In this document: positions 10,584 through 23,239 of the stretch, piece by piece
How positions within the stretch are numbered: position 1 is the stretch's first letter
How the letters are laid out: each line of letters begins with the position of its first letter
NCBI GenBank assembly: GCA_018894105.1
Contig: CM032121.1
Coordinates: forward strand, 39,588,230 to 39,652,229
DNA from: Jacaranda mimosifolia
Taxonomy: Eukaryota > Streptophyta > Magnoliopsida > Lamiales > Bignoniaceae
Reading direction: 5' to 3'
Length of the DNA: 64,000 bases
Notes under the pieces: model-generated
What the model was told of the DNA's origin: nothing
Databases searched by the model: none
The model's input: the letters and a program-made list of their open reading frames with translations, nothing else
Made by a program: the position numbers and the translations under genes

Positions 10584-13500
10584 ATGGCACCCGTGGCGAG
10601 TAAAGCCAAGCCTTTACTCTCAACCATATCATGGCGGCGTATCAAACTCCGCACAATCTGCAGCGGCCGCATTGCGCGCTCACCATCCTCGTCGCCCGCA
10701 CAATCACCCGCCACCGACTCCGAAGCTATAATAGCAGGAAAGAAAATTCTCGAAACTTTCTCCGAAGAATTCGAAATCGGATCACGAAAAATCACGCTGG
10801 AAACTGGAAAGTTAGCGCGATTTGCAAACGGCGCCGTTGTTTTGGCTATGGAAGAGACGAAAGTGCTGTCCACAGTTGCCTCTGCTAAGAGCGATGGCAC
10901 TCGTGATTTCTTGCCACTCACTGTAGGCGTTTTTATATAATAACCATTCAGTCCTGTAGAGTTTTTTATTTTTTATTTTATTGTTTCATTTATTTGTGCC
11001 ATTTGCTCAGACGAACTCACTTTTATGATACTGCTGCTGTTTATTGTTCATTGAGGTTGTGAAAGTTTGTCGGAATAATGTTTTTGAGGTTTAGAATTGT
11101 CTAATTTTGAATTGCGTGTTTTCAAGCTGAGCAAATTGCCAGCTGAAGTAAATAGGAGAGGATTGTGTTTTAGATTTTATCAGCCTCTTGAGAGTTCTAT
11201 TTATATGATTTTGTGACGAAATTAAATTAGGAGTTATAGAAACTAGAGCACATAAAAAGCTGATTGTTCCAGTTCATGTAACTCAATTATCTTTATCAAA
11301 TTTTCTCATTCATTTTCTGTTGGTGTGACTGCTCAATTGGATTTAGCTGCATGGCATTATTGCTGATTTTGTCTATTAAGTTCCTTGGTGCTTGTTTGAA
11401 CAACTATTTCGAGGTTTATGATACTGAATACAATTGCTGGCTTGCAATATGAATGTGTCAGCAGGAATAAATTAGTGCCTATCTAGTATATCTTATACAT
11501 GAAGAGTTTATTTTCTTGGTTAGATCTTATTAGCTTATGAAAAATTCTATGCTGTGTATTGGTTACTGACTATGAAATGTAAACTAGGACAAAGCAGAAA
11601 TTCCAGCTTAAATAATAGAAAATTTTAGTTTTGCTAACAATTCAAGTGCATGCTAAGAGTCCTAGTTAGTGTTCAAACCTGCCTTTCCTGATTAAGATGG
11701 ACTAAATTACCAAATTACCTCTTCTCTGGGTGATTAAGTATTGTGCAGGACAAGTTTATTGGTGCCATGCCAGTAATTATTTAGGGTAGCAAAGGTCAGG
11801 GCATTATTTTTCTTGTCGTAATGAATGGATTGATTTTTCTATTTTGCAAGGTTGACTATCAAGAGAAACAGTTTGCTCAGGGTATGATTCCGAACACATT
11901 TATGCGGAGGGAGGGTGCTCCAAAAGAACGTGAACTGTTATGTGGTCGTCTCATTGATCGACCCATAAGACCCCTTTTTCCTGCTGGATTTTACCATGAG
12001 GTCCAGGTATGGTAATACTGCATGATATCCATTAAACCTTTTATGTTGAACCTGCTCTCCTCTGTTCCTGAGCACAGTTCTTTTCCCCAGGTCATGGCAA
12101 GCGTACTTTCATCTGATGGGAGACAAGACCCAGACGTAATGGCAGCCAATGCTACATCTGCTGCTCTGATGCTATCAGATATTCCATGGGGTGGTCCTGT
12201 TGGAGTAATACGTATAGGGAGAATTTCTGGTCAATTTATTGTTAATCCCAGCATGGATGAGGTATATTAAATGCTTTCTTGTGTTGAAATAGTTTCTTTT
12301 CGTTTTTCATATTTTTAGGGAGTAATGGCATGTTTGCTTGTAAATTGCTTTTGTCCAGAAGTAGCATTCATTAGAAATTTAAGGTGTTCTGCCTTTTTAT
12401 TGTCTTATTGCCTGCACGACTTGTGGAAATTCCATGGATCTATCTGAATCTTGTAATAGAGATGTAAGAAGTATTGTTCTGGAGTTTATGCAATAGAGAA
12501 TTTGTGACATGATTAATCAATGATTTGTGTTGGCTGTTGTTAGCACTTTAACCTCCTAAAATGACTTGTTACAGTCATTTGGCACTCCAATTAATCCTAA
12601 AATGACTTGTTATAGTCATTTGGCCCTCCAATTAATAGTAAAATATTAAACATCGTCATTATTTTAGATGAAAAATATGCTTCATCTGTAAATCTGACAT
12701 TAGTATTTGTGGATTTTGATGGTTCAGAGTTATAAATAGAGCATAGGAAAGGAAAAACCAGGACAGGTAAGGATGAGGTCAACAGTTTGCTGTTCTCATT
12801 TGTCTGATCTTGGCCTTTTTGTGTTAACCTCAGTAAAGTCTAGTACAAAATGTTTTTAGCATATCAGGCTGATGGCTGGTTTTGAGCTCTTGTACATGCA
12901 ATATGATATATGATATAAGTAACTCGTGATGCAGTTGATATGATCAGTATCCATTTCTCATGGATGTTCTGCAGCTTACTTTGAGCGATCTTAACTTGGT
13001 TTATGCATGCACGAGAGACAAAACTTTGATGATAGATGTGCAAGCACGTGGGATATCAGAAAGAGACTTAGAAGCAGCTCTAAGATTGGCTCATCCTGAA
13101 GTGAGTATTTGCTTTCTGTCTTGATTAATACTGCAGTTGTTTTATGATGCTTATCTTTGATTCTTCAGGCAGTTAAATATCTTGAGCCTCAGATAAGGCT
13201 GGCTGCCAAAGCTGGCAAACTGAAAAATGAATATAAATTATCCATGGTATCTGAGGAAACATATGAAAAAATCAGGAGTTTGGCTGAAGCTCCCATTGAA
13301 GCTGTGTTTACTGACCCTTCATATGGCAAGGTTCACTCATACACTCAAACTACTGATAACTATGCACTGAATTATGTTGTCGTGCAACTAAATAATCTTA
13401 CTGCCATGTAGCTCTTTATTCATGTTTCCAGATATGTTTATTTGCGTGTGCAGTTTGAAAGGGGAGAAGCCTTAGATAATATCACAAAGGATGTGAAAAA

Positions 13501-16500
13501 AAGACTCGAGGAAGAATGCAATGAAGAAGGCATCAAAGTTCTATCAAAAACAGTAGATACTGTGCGGAAAAAGGTATTTGCATCAATCTGTTATCTTTGG
13601 AATAACAAAAGGAGTCACTTAGTTGTATCAAGAGCGACATATGTCTTCCTCACCTCTCTTTATGGAGGGGAGGGAAGGGAAGGAAAGAATCTAAGAATAC
13701 CGAGAAATACACTTTCGTTGTGGGGATGTTTCACAATATAAGTATCACCTCATAAAAAAGTATATATATTTGGTTACTCAAAACTTACTTGAAATGCTTG
13801 TAGAAGAGAAGAGATTTATACTTTTAATGATGGAAAAAGAGCTCCTAATGAAGTTTACATGAGGAGATATATTGTCTATTTTGTTTTAGGTCAATATATC
13901 TAGGGTCATGGTCATTTTTTATCTAACGAAACACTAGATTATTCTCTTTATTTTGTTATTGACGGCTCATCAATGTAATGACTTTTTGACTTTCCGATAA
14001 TGTCAGATTGTTCGCAAAAGATAATTGGTGAAGGACTTAGAGTTGATGGAAGACGTCTTGATGAAGTCAGGCCCCTGTATTGTGAAGCTGGTAATTTGCC
14101 TATACTACATGGCTCATCAATCTTTTCTCGTGGAGATACTCAGGTCAGTAACTGCACTTCCTAGTCATTGCATAAAGAGCCTATTCATGATAGGCGGACA
14201 TGATAACATCTGATGTTTTTGACACTTTCTTCTGAGATCCTTATGTTGTTGGGGTACTAAATGTGTTGGTTACAGGTTCTTTGCACTGTGACCCTTGGAG
14301 CACCTGGAGAAGCTCAACGCCTAGACTCGTTGGTTGGTCCTCCATCTAAGAGATTCATGCTTCACTATACTTTTCCACCATTCTGCATCAATGAAGTCGG
14401 TAAACGAGTTGGCCTGAATAGACGAGAAGTTGGACATGGTAAGCTACTGGTGGTTTCATGATAGTGATGAGAGTGCATTCTTATGATTCACTCCAATATT
14501 CTTGGCTTGGCATGATATCAGTTTCTTTCGTCTTAGTCTAGTGATGATTCCTGAATTTTTTATTGTCTTTCTCATCTACTTGTCTATTCCCAAAGATTTC
14601 ATAATTAATATTGAATGACGAGAAAGCAACTTGGTACATGTGCCCTTAGTTCATATATGCCCCTTTTGCAGTTTAGGTAATAGTATATGTGTTTTCAGTC
14701 TAAAATCATCATATATCCGCCGTATTTGATGCAGCATAGTGAAAAAGTTCCCCCCTTTTGTGTATATTTCTGGTGTTTTACAAGCGATTTTACTGTTCAC
14801 GTTCTGTTATTAGACAATACTTTTCTGGGTAAAGAAGTTTTAGACTGTTGAAGGTTTTCAAGTTAACTGTATTCTATTTTCCAAATGCTTGCGTTAGATT
14901 CAGGACTCACCAAATTCTATTAGCTATTTTTTACATTTTATACTGAATCTTCATTTTGCAGGTACTCTTGCTGAGAAAGCTCTACTTGCTTTGTTACCTC
15001 CTGAAGATGATTGTCCATATACTGTCCGTGTCAATGCAGAAGTCATGGCATCTGATGGTTCAACATCAATGGCATCTGTTTGTGCAGGTTGCCATCTTCT
15101 GCATCACAGCTGTGATCAGGAATTTTATTTCCTGAGAGATGAATTATCTTCTTATTGGGCATTTTATCCAGCAGTCTTTCTTTATATAACTTGTGATTAT
15201 TTCCTAAAAGGATTTTATTCAGAATGACATGAGATGCACATTTACTGTTGTAGGCAGCATGGCTTTGATGGATGCTGGCATTGCATTGAGAGAACATGTA
15301 GCAGGTTTGTCAGTGGGCCTTGTCAGTGAAACCGATCCCTCAACTGGTGAAATCACAGACTACAGAATATTAACTGATATCCTGGTAAGGACTACCGTTG
15401 GCTTATGAGGGTATTCTTCTTTTGTGTAAATAGCCTATGCTTTTTTTCTCTTTTTCTTTTTTGCTTCTGGTGTAAAAAAATTGAATCATGGAGGTTGTTT
15501 AGTTTGAGATAAAAAAAAATTTGTGCAGGAGTTTGATGTGCACTTCTTATTTTAAACAATCAGCAAGGTGGCGGTCGCGGTCCCAAATACAATCCTCCAC
15601 CTTGCCTTCAAGATTCCCAAAATTTTGGTGATTCATTAAAAATTACAGTAACTAAATCATTAATATTGGTTTTTCCAGACATTGTAATAAAAGATTTATT
15701 ACTTATGTACCCATTCCCAGTTGACATTAACACCATCCAAGCATAGCCTAAAAGAATCTGATTAGCTAGGATTTTCACATTACTTGGCATATTTTTCATT
15801 TGACTAGGATATGGATGTGGAGCACACTTTCAATTTGTTCTTAGTCCGGCTCTTAGGCAATCTCACTGATTTTAGATGAGATGTGTTTGTTTTTGGTTTA
15901 TCAAATTTTAAGGCTTAGTTTGCATCTGATGGTATAGCACAATGTGTAATTGTTTATGCGTTTTACTGGTAGCAGGTTTCGATTGTGTTCTACATCATTT
16001 TGCATTCCTGAATGATCTCTTGATTTATGAATATTTCGATTGTCTATTTGTTTGCTTATGTTGTTATAGAACATTATAGGGTTTGGAAGATCATCTAGGA
16101 GATATGGACTTCAAAATTGCAGGAACGCGAAATGGAATTACAGCAATTCAGTTGGATATAAAGCCAGCAGGAATCCCTTTAGATATTATATGTGAGTGTT
16201 TAGAGCCTGCACATAAAGGCCGGCTTCAAATCCTTGATCATATGGAGCGAGAGATAAATGTACCTCGTACTCAGGATGGCAGACACTCTCCACGGATATG
16301 TAAGAGTACTATTGATGTATCTATTTTTTCTATAAGATGAGTTACTTTGAAGCATTAGCTTTGAGCCTTCGATGAAGACCTGTTCTTTTAAGAATATGAA
16401 GCCAACAATGTTGGAATTCATTTTGTAACTAACCTATCTCACTGACAACTGTATGTAGTAACCTTGAAGTACAGCAATGATGCAATCCGCCGCTTAATTG

Positions 16501-19313
16501 GGCCTCTTGGCGCCTTAAAGATAAAAATTGAAGAAGAAACAGGTGTGATTTAGTCTGCTAGTTCCGTGTGTTAGACTTAAATGGGCCCATGTAATCAGAC
16601 TTGCTATAATTCTTATAAACCTGTAGTATTGTAAGAGTTCTGTGACATGTAATAGTCTCATGAGCATTGCACGGCCTGGATTGGACAGTAATTTGCTGTG
16701 TTTATTCTTGTTGAAAAAATTGAAAAATTTCTGTGTTTAACCACATTGGACTAATATATGCTTGTGCAATTTTATACTTTCAGTGCATGGCCTTAATAAG
16801 TCAGTGGGGAATCCTTCTGTTTCTCAACTATTACTTGAAAGTTACAGCAGGGCCTTTTTTTCCTCTCTTTATTCTGCTTTAGCTTAGCGTCTAATGTTTC
16901 TTTAGAGTGAAAATTTTATAAAATCATTGTATTGCCCTTTTCCTCACATCTTTTGTTCACCCTTGGCCCTGCATGGTGTTTTGAAATTCTCTTGCAAGTT
17001 CTATTCAATGTTTGTTTAACAATGATTTAAGCTTATTTTTCCTTTTGTTTTGTGAATTATCCTTGTCAATCTTGCTCTCCTCACCAAATAAATTGGTCTC
17101 TGTGATAATCTGGGATGAGTTGTTTAGCTTGCAGCATAACATGCATCCTAAGACCCTATTATTCTACAGGTGGAAGGATTTCAGTGAGTGATGGTTTGCT
17201 TACCATAGTGGCTAAAAATCAAGCAGTATTGGATAAAGTGATGGAAAAGGTAATCGCTTTGCTCTCTTTCCTTGTATTTGGTTCACATGTGCTGCTGTTT
17301 GGCTGTCATTAAATTTGAAGACAAACTGTTTTTCATGGCCAACTGGCTTCATTTAATGCCACTGGTATTTAGTACTGAGTTCTGAATTTCTATTAGTCAT
17401 AATATCATGTAAATTGTAGCAAAATTTCACTTAAGATGCCCATTGTGGTTAGTAATAGGAAGATATTGCTGTCATCTAGAAGATCTAAGGTTAGTGCCTA
17501 TTTTAGGACCTCAGTTCCTTCACCCCCATGTGTGCCAAGTTGCATTATGTTTCTGGGGTATACATATTGAGAAATTAATTACCATGAAAATAATGGTCTC
17601 TGCATGAGTACCCAGGGTGTTTTTAATTTTTTATTTTTAATTTTTTTGGGGGTGGGTTGGGATGGTTGGCATACTTTTTATGCAATGGCCTGAAAGATAT
17701 CATCTTAGTATATCTATGTTTCTTCAGGTTGTTACCAGTAACTCAACATTACTTATTATTGCTTTGTGGACCTCATGCAATTGACTTTCCTTTTAACTTG
17801 TTATTTTTAGATTGATTTCATAGTGGGTCGTGAGATTGAAAAAGGAGGTGTATATAAAGGTGTTGTAACTTCAATCAAGGAATATGGTGCCTTTGTTGAG
17901 TTCAATGGAGGCCAACAAGGTCTCCTGCACATTTCTGAGTTATCACATGAACCGGTTTGTCCATTTCTATTATGCTTGAAGTTTTCTTATCAGTAGCTTC
18001 TACTGTAGGTTGTGATTCTTACAGGATATGATTTCTATCAGGTGTCCCGAGTTTCTGATGTAGTATCAGTAGGCCAAGTACTAAATTTAATGTGCATTGG
18101 CTTAGACGTGCGTGGTAATATTAATTTATCTCTCAAAGCCACTTTACCTAGACCAGAATCAAAAACAAATCCTGCGGTACAAAAATCTGGTGCTCCTAGC
18201 CAAGATACACCCAAGGTCTGGAAGCCTGTTAACAATGTGCACAAGGAGCAAGAAAATAAGGATGATCAGCCCATGGGCAGTGGGGGAAGCTTATCAGCAA
18301 TTGTGGTTCGAAGTGCTGCCGAGTGTGATGAAGAGGAAAAATCTGCTAGTCTAAATCAGAAATCTAAAGGTAGTAGTTGATTCCACTGGCATCAAGAATA
18401 TATTGTAAATTGACAGTAATAACCTTAATTTGTGATCGGTAAACAATATTAGATGTTCTAGTATTTGCTAAACATATTTGGTATTCTAAACAAATGTGAA
18501 TCTACAGCCGAGTCTCCTCTAGATGCAAAGAAATTGAAGCTTGGAATGGAATTGACAGCTAAAGTTCGACAAATTCGTGCACACGGGCTAGTCCTTGATT
18601 TGGGTGGTGATATCCGTGGAATGTACCGGTTTGAGGTACTCACACCTTATCTTTATGATCCTCAGTGGTCTTTCATTTAGGAGTTTCTGATTGGTAATAC
18701 AATATGTTTTCATGTTTCAAGTCCTCAATGCTCTTATATATTGTAGCCTTCACCTTCTTTGAAGTTCTTTTACCCTTGTTTTCTGACTTCAAAGTTGAAC
18801 AGAAGAGTTCCCAAATTCCTTTTACTTTTCTGAAATAAACTCTTTTGAAGTGCTCGACTTATTCCTTAGTAAATCATGTTAAAATTCGAGATAGGCCTTT
18901 GAATTTTTCCTTGTTAAAGCGTGTCAAAATTCAAGATAGGCCACCATTTGGGTATTCTAAAAATGATTAAAGACTGGATAAATATGCCACAGCAACTTCA
19001 GTTTGTGCATATGGGGATTAAAATTACAATATCTGGATGATACTTTTAATAGACTTGCCCAAAAAAATGTGGCAAGTTAGACTAGGGACATCCGCTTTGT
19101 GATCGAGTGCTATTATTGCCTTTTTGTGGGAGAAGAATTTTTACCCGTTTTTCCTCTGCTGTGATGCTTTTTGTCATCAGCACCATCTTAATTTCGTCTC
19201 TCTGCTTTGCAGAATGGTTCAGAAGAGACTTCGAGGTTGGTGAGGAGCTACGAGTAAAGTGCACTAGTTTCTCCAGCAAGGGGATCCCTGTAATGTCTTT
19301 GGTGCAAGAGTAG
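10584..19313 (+). CDS. PNP2: Polyribonucleotide nucleotidyltransferase (PNPase), mitochondrial type
   Basis: Phosphorolytic 3'-5' exoribonuclease and polyadenylating enzyme of organellar RNA turnover. Exons: 10584-10922, 11851-12006, 12091-12261, 12975-13100, 13169-13330, 13454-13573, 14021(or 14007)-14143, 14276-14438, 14962-15087, 15254-15384, 16080-16299, 16459-16542, 17170-17249, 17811-17954, 18042-18369, 18508-18635 and 19213-19313. Domain order: Arg-rich presequence (1-45), RNase PH 1, linker helices, RNase PH 2 with [10 protein letters not shown] and [16 protein letters not shown] (LIGPLGALK), S1 ([17 protein letters not shown]), a Ser/Lys-rich spacer and a C-terminal S1-like part ([13 protein letters not shown]). 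The late S1-like segment matches my memory of the mitochondrial Arabidopsis protein At5g14580 (about 990 aa). Oddities: the exon 16-17 join shifts frame and would stop at 19257, whereas the conserved frame runs to 19313; exon 7 has a 1-nt problem. Without correction the product is about 881 aa. Confidence 0.93.
12555..12636. repeat. 41-bp tandem duplication in PNPase intron 3
   Basis: Two adjacent copies (12555-12595 and 12596-12636) begin CCTAAAATGACTTGTTA and differ at only a few bases. Each contains TGACTTGTTAYAGTCA, itself a small inverted repeat. Confidence 0.8.
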
Positions 19314-19379
19314 AAGCCTTTGAGCTTAACATGGAACTCAGAAGTACAATTTTTCACAATTAACTTAAATTTCAACGTA

Positions 19380-20830
19380 AATTACAAAACCCTCGCCAGT
19401 AATTACAGATGTCTACATATCAGCAAAACATGACGGCCATTCTTGAACTTGAATGCATGATCACATCACCAACCGGCCAGCATAATACGGACCAACAATT
19501 TTGAGTAGTTAGGTATTCTTTCCATCAGTGTAGCAGTAGTGTAAAGTTTGGTTCCTTTTGTTTCTGTAGATCTTGCTTGAAAAATTTAAGAATTCTGTAA
19601 TAATGCCACATGTTTCTGGAACTTTACTGTGGTTCTAAATGCTATCATATTTTGAGTGGCAACTTTTGCAGTGGTAAAAATTTGTGCTTCAACATATTCC
19701 TGGATTTGAGGAAACAGTAAAGGTGCCGCATAAAAGCCTCCAAAGCGTTCACAAGTGGAAGAAGAAAAGGAGTCTGAAAAGGATAAATGCATTGTAAGTT
19801 TTGTATGCTGCTTTTCCTTCTTTTTGGGTGAATAAAGCTAAGCAGTGGACTGTGGAGTTATGTCCCAGTATTGGCCGGTTGGCGCCCTTGAGACACGGGT
19901 AATAACTTTTAATTAGTCCAAATTGGCGAGTCTCTCATGCTTATCATACACTTTTCATTACTTAAAATATGATAATATATTTACTTTAATTATGTTACTC
20001 ATTTGTTTAAATGCTTATCATACGCTTTTCATTTGTTGCTGTACTCATTTGTTAAATTAGTTAGTAAAAGTAGATATGGAGTGGGATGATATAGTTTTTG
20101 TTTTCTCTATTCTCTCTTTCGAGCTTTATTTATTTCCAAAACTGGCAACACTTTATAGAGTTGCTCTTGAGTCTTTGGAAATTTTATTTTTTTTCCTTTT
20201 TGGCAATTTGTGCATTATTTATAAATCAAAATAATTTATATATTTTGTTTTATTGGATAATTTATTTATTAATTTGTATTATAAATAAATGTAAATATAT
20301 AATTTTTTTTAAAAAATAAAATATTTGATTGTGCATTGTGTACATGTTTTTTTTTTGGGGGGTACAATATACATGTTTTGTGCTACCTGATGAGATATAA
20401 GCTATGGTATAGATCCAAAATGAAGTATTGTTATTATTAATTTATTGAATGTTCAATTGATCTAGTGGTATTGACCTCACAATTGCATGTACGCTTCAGG
20501 TTCAAGGTTTTAATCCTCATAAATTTTAATTTGTAAAAAAAATTAAATTCATTCTTGAAGTAATGATGTATATTAAGAAAGTCGAGAACCCAAAATATTC
20601 AAGATTGAACTATTAATATAAAAGGTTGATGTGAGTTAATAATTGTATTCAAATGGTCAATAATTGTACTTAAATTGGTTGTCTATTTATCGTTAGTGTA
20701 CTCAATGAATGAGATACTTATTTATCAACCAAATTATATTGTTTGAAATTTTAAAGCGATTATGTATAGATAAAACATATTTAATGATTGTCCGATAACT
20801 TGATATTAACAAAAAGTCTTTCTGAGTTCT
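19380..20830 (+). repeat. Downstream-block copy D0, without its CRK gene
   Basis: From the words ACAAAACCCTCGCCAGTAAT onward this closely parallels 40670-42150, and in parts the 3' flanks of CRK-1, CRK-2 and CRK-3 (for example CAAAACTGGCAACACTTT near 20136, 27775, 34220 and 41869). It sits directly after PNPase with no CRK body before it, as if a CRK copy was deleted here. The PNPase 3' UTR lies within its first part. A tRNA-like SINE relic (GATCTAGTGG, then TTCAAGG) lies near 20455-20530. Confidence 0.6.
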
Positions 20831-21141
20831 GACTATGAGAAGAGAATGAAGAACTTCTTGTTCTGAAATGCCTTATTTTAATGCAATCGGAGCTCTTATG
20901 CATCTTGTTAATTGTACAAGATTTGATATATCTTTCACTATAAATGTATTAGTAAGATTTAGTTCTTCTCTCATACAACAATATTAGAATGGTGAAATTG
21001 ATGTGCTACAAATTTGATCAAGTGAGAGTGCTGCAGATCTCTTTACCAAGGCACTACTGACTGAAACATTGAAAAGTTGGTTAAAGGAACTGTAATGCCT
21101 CGGCTTGAAGATCTCAATTAATGTTCTCAATAGGGGAGTTA
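20783..21141 (+). pseudogene. Ty1/copia fragment (RT tail and RNase H end), copy 1
   Basis: Degenerate codons follow the copia reverse transcriptase end (LMHLVNCTRF-like, about 20890-20930) and then jump to the RNase H C-terminus (ADLFTKAL, about 21035-21056), with the part between missing. It continues after the MITE at 21142-21528. The polypurine tract found in sister copies is lost here. Confidence 0.65.
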
Positions 21142-21528
21142 GAGGGTGTTTGACTAAATTTATTTAAAACATCTTATAAGTACTTATATCTTATAAGATG
21201 TTTTTGGAGTTTATAAGATATTAAATTTTATTTTTAAAATAAGTTGTTGAAGTGTTTGGATAAAATAAGATTTTGAAGTTTATAAGATGTTAATAATGTC
21301 AATTTTGTAATTAAAATAATTAAAAATAAAGGAGCTTGTTAAGATTTTAAAAATAAGTTAAGATCTTCTTACTTTTTTAAAAAGAGCTTATAAGTTCCTA
21401 ACATCTTATTTTAGAATTTTATAAGCTCTTTTGAAAAAAAATTTACCAAACATTTTTTATCAACTTATAAGCTCCTAAACATTTTATAAGATGTTTTAAA
21501 GAGCTTATAAGCTCACCCAAATACCCTC
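21142..21528. mobile_element. Tourist-like MITE (family M1), TTA target duplication
   Basis: The ends are GAGGGTGTTTGACTAAA and, inverted, GAGGGTATTTGGGTGA. TTA flanks both sides (21139-21141 and 21529-21531). The empty site is visible in sister copia fragments at about 37814 and 43254, where GGGGAGTTAGTACATG is continuous. The interior is AT-rich with TTATAAG/CTTATAA words. Size and TSD fit a PIF/Harbinger-type MITE. Confidence 0.88.
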
Positions 21529-21790
21529 TTAGTATGTGGTTAAACATTTTGAATGGTGTATTCTTTTTCCTTCACTAGGATGTTCATTTGTATTATCAAC
21601 TCATATCCATACTTAAATTTTTTAATCACTGTAATTCATGTATTGTATTAAAATAATCATTCAAGACACTCATATTTTGTAACTCTATAAATTGGAGGAT
21701 TTGTTACCTCATTTGACGTAATTTACTGAAGCTTATTGAAAAGCTTATAATGCAAATGCATCAACGAAATCTTGATTATATTTCTTTGTT
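21529..21790 (+). pseudogene. Copia LTR remnant, copy 1 continued
   Basis: Continues the copia fragment beyond the MITE, with the shared LTR-like words TTCATGTATTGTATT and TTTGTAACTCTATAAATTGG. Sister copies have the same order. Confidence 0.5.
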
Positions 21791-21839
21791 TTTTTTTCTT
21801 CTTTCATTATATTTCCTATTTTTAGTTAGTCAAATTTAA

Positions 21840-22560
21840 TCATCTTGACATAGTTTCATAATAATTATTTTATTATATGACAAATATACCTTTAGGAAGA
21901 GACAATTGTTTTGCTATTTACCCTTATTAATTTCACACAGGAATTTTTATTACCAAATAGTATCGCCAATGTGGACATATAGTAGGAACATATGACTAAA
22001 ATAAAGTAACTAAAGTACAACTTTTTCGGTTTTGTTGCATAAATCAAATCATCTTTCGTTAATTACTAATAATGATGGGTCTTTTTTTTCTTTTCTTTTT
22101 TTGATCAAGGAAAGGAATGAAGCATTATGTCATGTCTGGACTTCTAGGATTAGTCGCGAACATATCAAATATCTAAACAACTCGTGCAAGCACGGGTTTC
22201 ATCAGCGTAGCACCGCCAAAGGAAAGTAATGTCCACAGAAGCTGATATTGGAATCCAAAATGTGGACTTACCAAACAACTTGGGAGTAAACTTGGAACCA
22301 CTCGACCACCATCCCGATGGTATAATGATGATGATGGGTCCATTGATCAACTGATATGGTCTAATTTACTATCTTGGTTGGGTGACATTTGCAACTTTTT
22401 CAAGACTTGCCAATCAAAACTATTGGTAGGAAAGAAAAATATTCAGACTTTGATTTTGGCACCAATTACGTAATGAGTTAATATTTAAAAGCCCGCGAGA
22501 TTGGTAAATGTTTGAAAAACTAATGACATAAGTTCGTTAATTGGAGAAGCAGCAGAAAAA
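21840..22560 (+). repeat. Upstream-block copy U1 (before CRK-1)
   Basis: Conserved stretch found before each array unit. Markers are GACAATTGTTTTGCTATTTA, CACCAATGTGGACATAT (CGCCAATG here) and AAATAAAGTAACT. Copies occur near 29270, 35700, 38700, 44050 and 62080. This copy carries a SINE insertion (22082-22330). Confidence 0.7.
22082..22330 (-). mobile_element. tRNA-derived SINE, minus strand, 10-bp target duplication
   Basis: ATGATGGGTC is duplicated at 22072-22081 and 22331-22340. The plus strand starts with a T-rich run, that is, an A-rich tail on the minus strand. On the minus strand GGTGGTCGAGTGGTT (22311-22296) fits a pol III box A like that of tRNA-Ser, and a weaker box B-like GGATTCC follows. 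Paralogous blocks at 29446 and 62250 have the uninterrupted empty site. Confidence 0.8.
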
Positions 22561-22653
22561 AGGGAAATAGCATTGAATTTTTATTTTTATTTTATTTATA
22601 CATACAAATATTAAAAATTGAAAATATTCGAACTCTTAACTTCACACTTTACG

Positions 22654-23229
22654 CAATGATTGAGAAATCGAACTGGATCGGCTGGTTCGACTAAGAACCG
22701 GCCAAGGTTCTGATCCATATAAAATCAATTTATTAAAAATCAGTGCAAATCGATTCAATCGGTGAATCGATTTTATTTTAAACCGGTTATCAGTTTTTCT
22801 TAAATAAAAATAAAAAACTAACTAAATAAAAAGTAAAAACCTTAAAGCTAAGTAAAAATTATTATTATTATTATTATTTTTTGTATATTGTGACTTAGTT
22901 GTCTATTGTAATATATATTTTTATTTACGTTTGAAACTTTATGTTATTTGAGTTGATGTTTATTATTTTTGTAAGTTGTAATAAATTTTATAAGGATATT
23001 TTTTAGTAAATTTTATTTCATGGTTTAATATTTTAAATTAATATATGAATATTATTATGAAATAGAGTTTTAAGAAAGTTTCATGATAATAGAAATTTTT
23101 TATTTTTTTTCTGTTATATATATATATATTTATATTTTTTATATTTTTAATATATTAAATATAATTATGATGTGACATTGATTAAACTAATAAGATCACC
23201 CATCCGTTCATCGGTCCAATTTCTCATTG
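22654..23229. mobile_element. hAT-like non-autonomous element related to 9441-10014
   Basis: The left end CAATGATTGAGAAATCGAAC and inverted right end CAATGAGAAATTGGACCG resemble those of the element at 9441-10014, with GGATCGGCTGG and CGGTTC words nearby. I do not see a preserved 8-bp duplication. It lies between the upstream block and the CRK-1 leader. Confidence 0.5.
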
Positions 23230-23239
23230 ACCGTAGACG

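Noticed and set aside
19586..19792. Minus-strand open frame similar to 40868-41098 (PQIQEY.EAQIFTTAKV)
   Set aside because: Similarity is explained by the duplicated D0/D3 DNA. One copy is cut by a hAT element and there is no promoter or known domain.
22082..22330. tRNA gene
   Set aside because: Box A-like sequence is present but no cloverleaf, anticodon arm or CCA-side stem can be drawn; the flanks show a SINE insertion.
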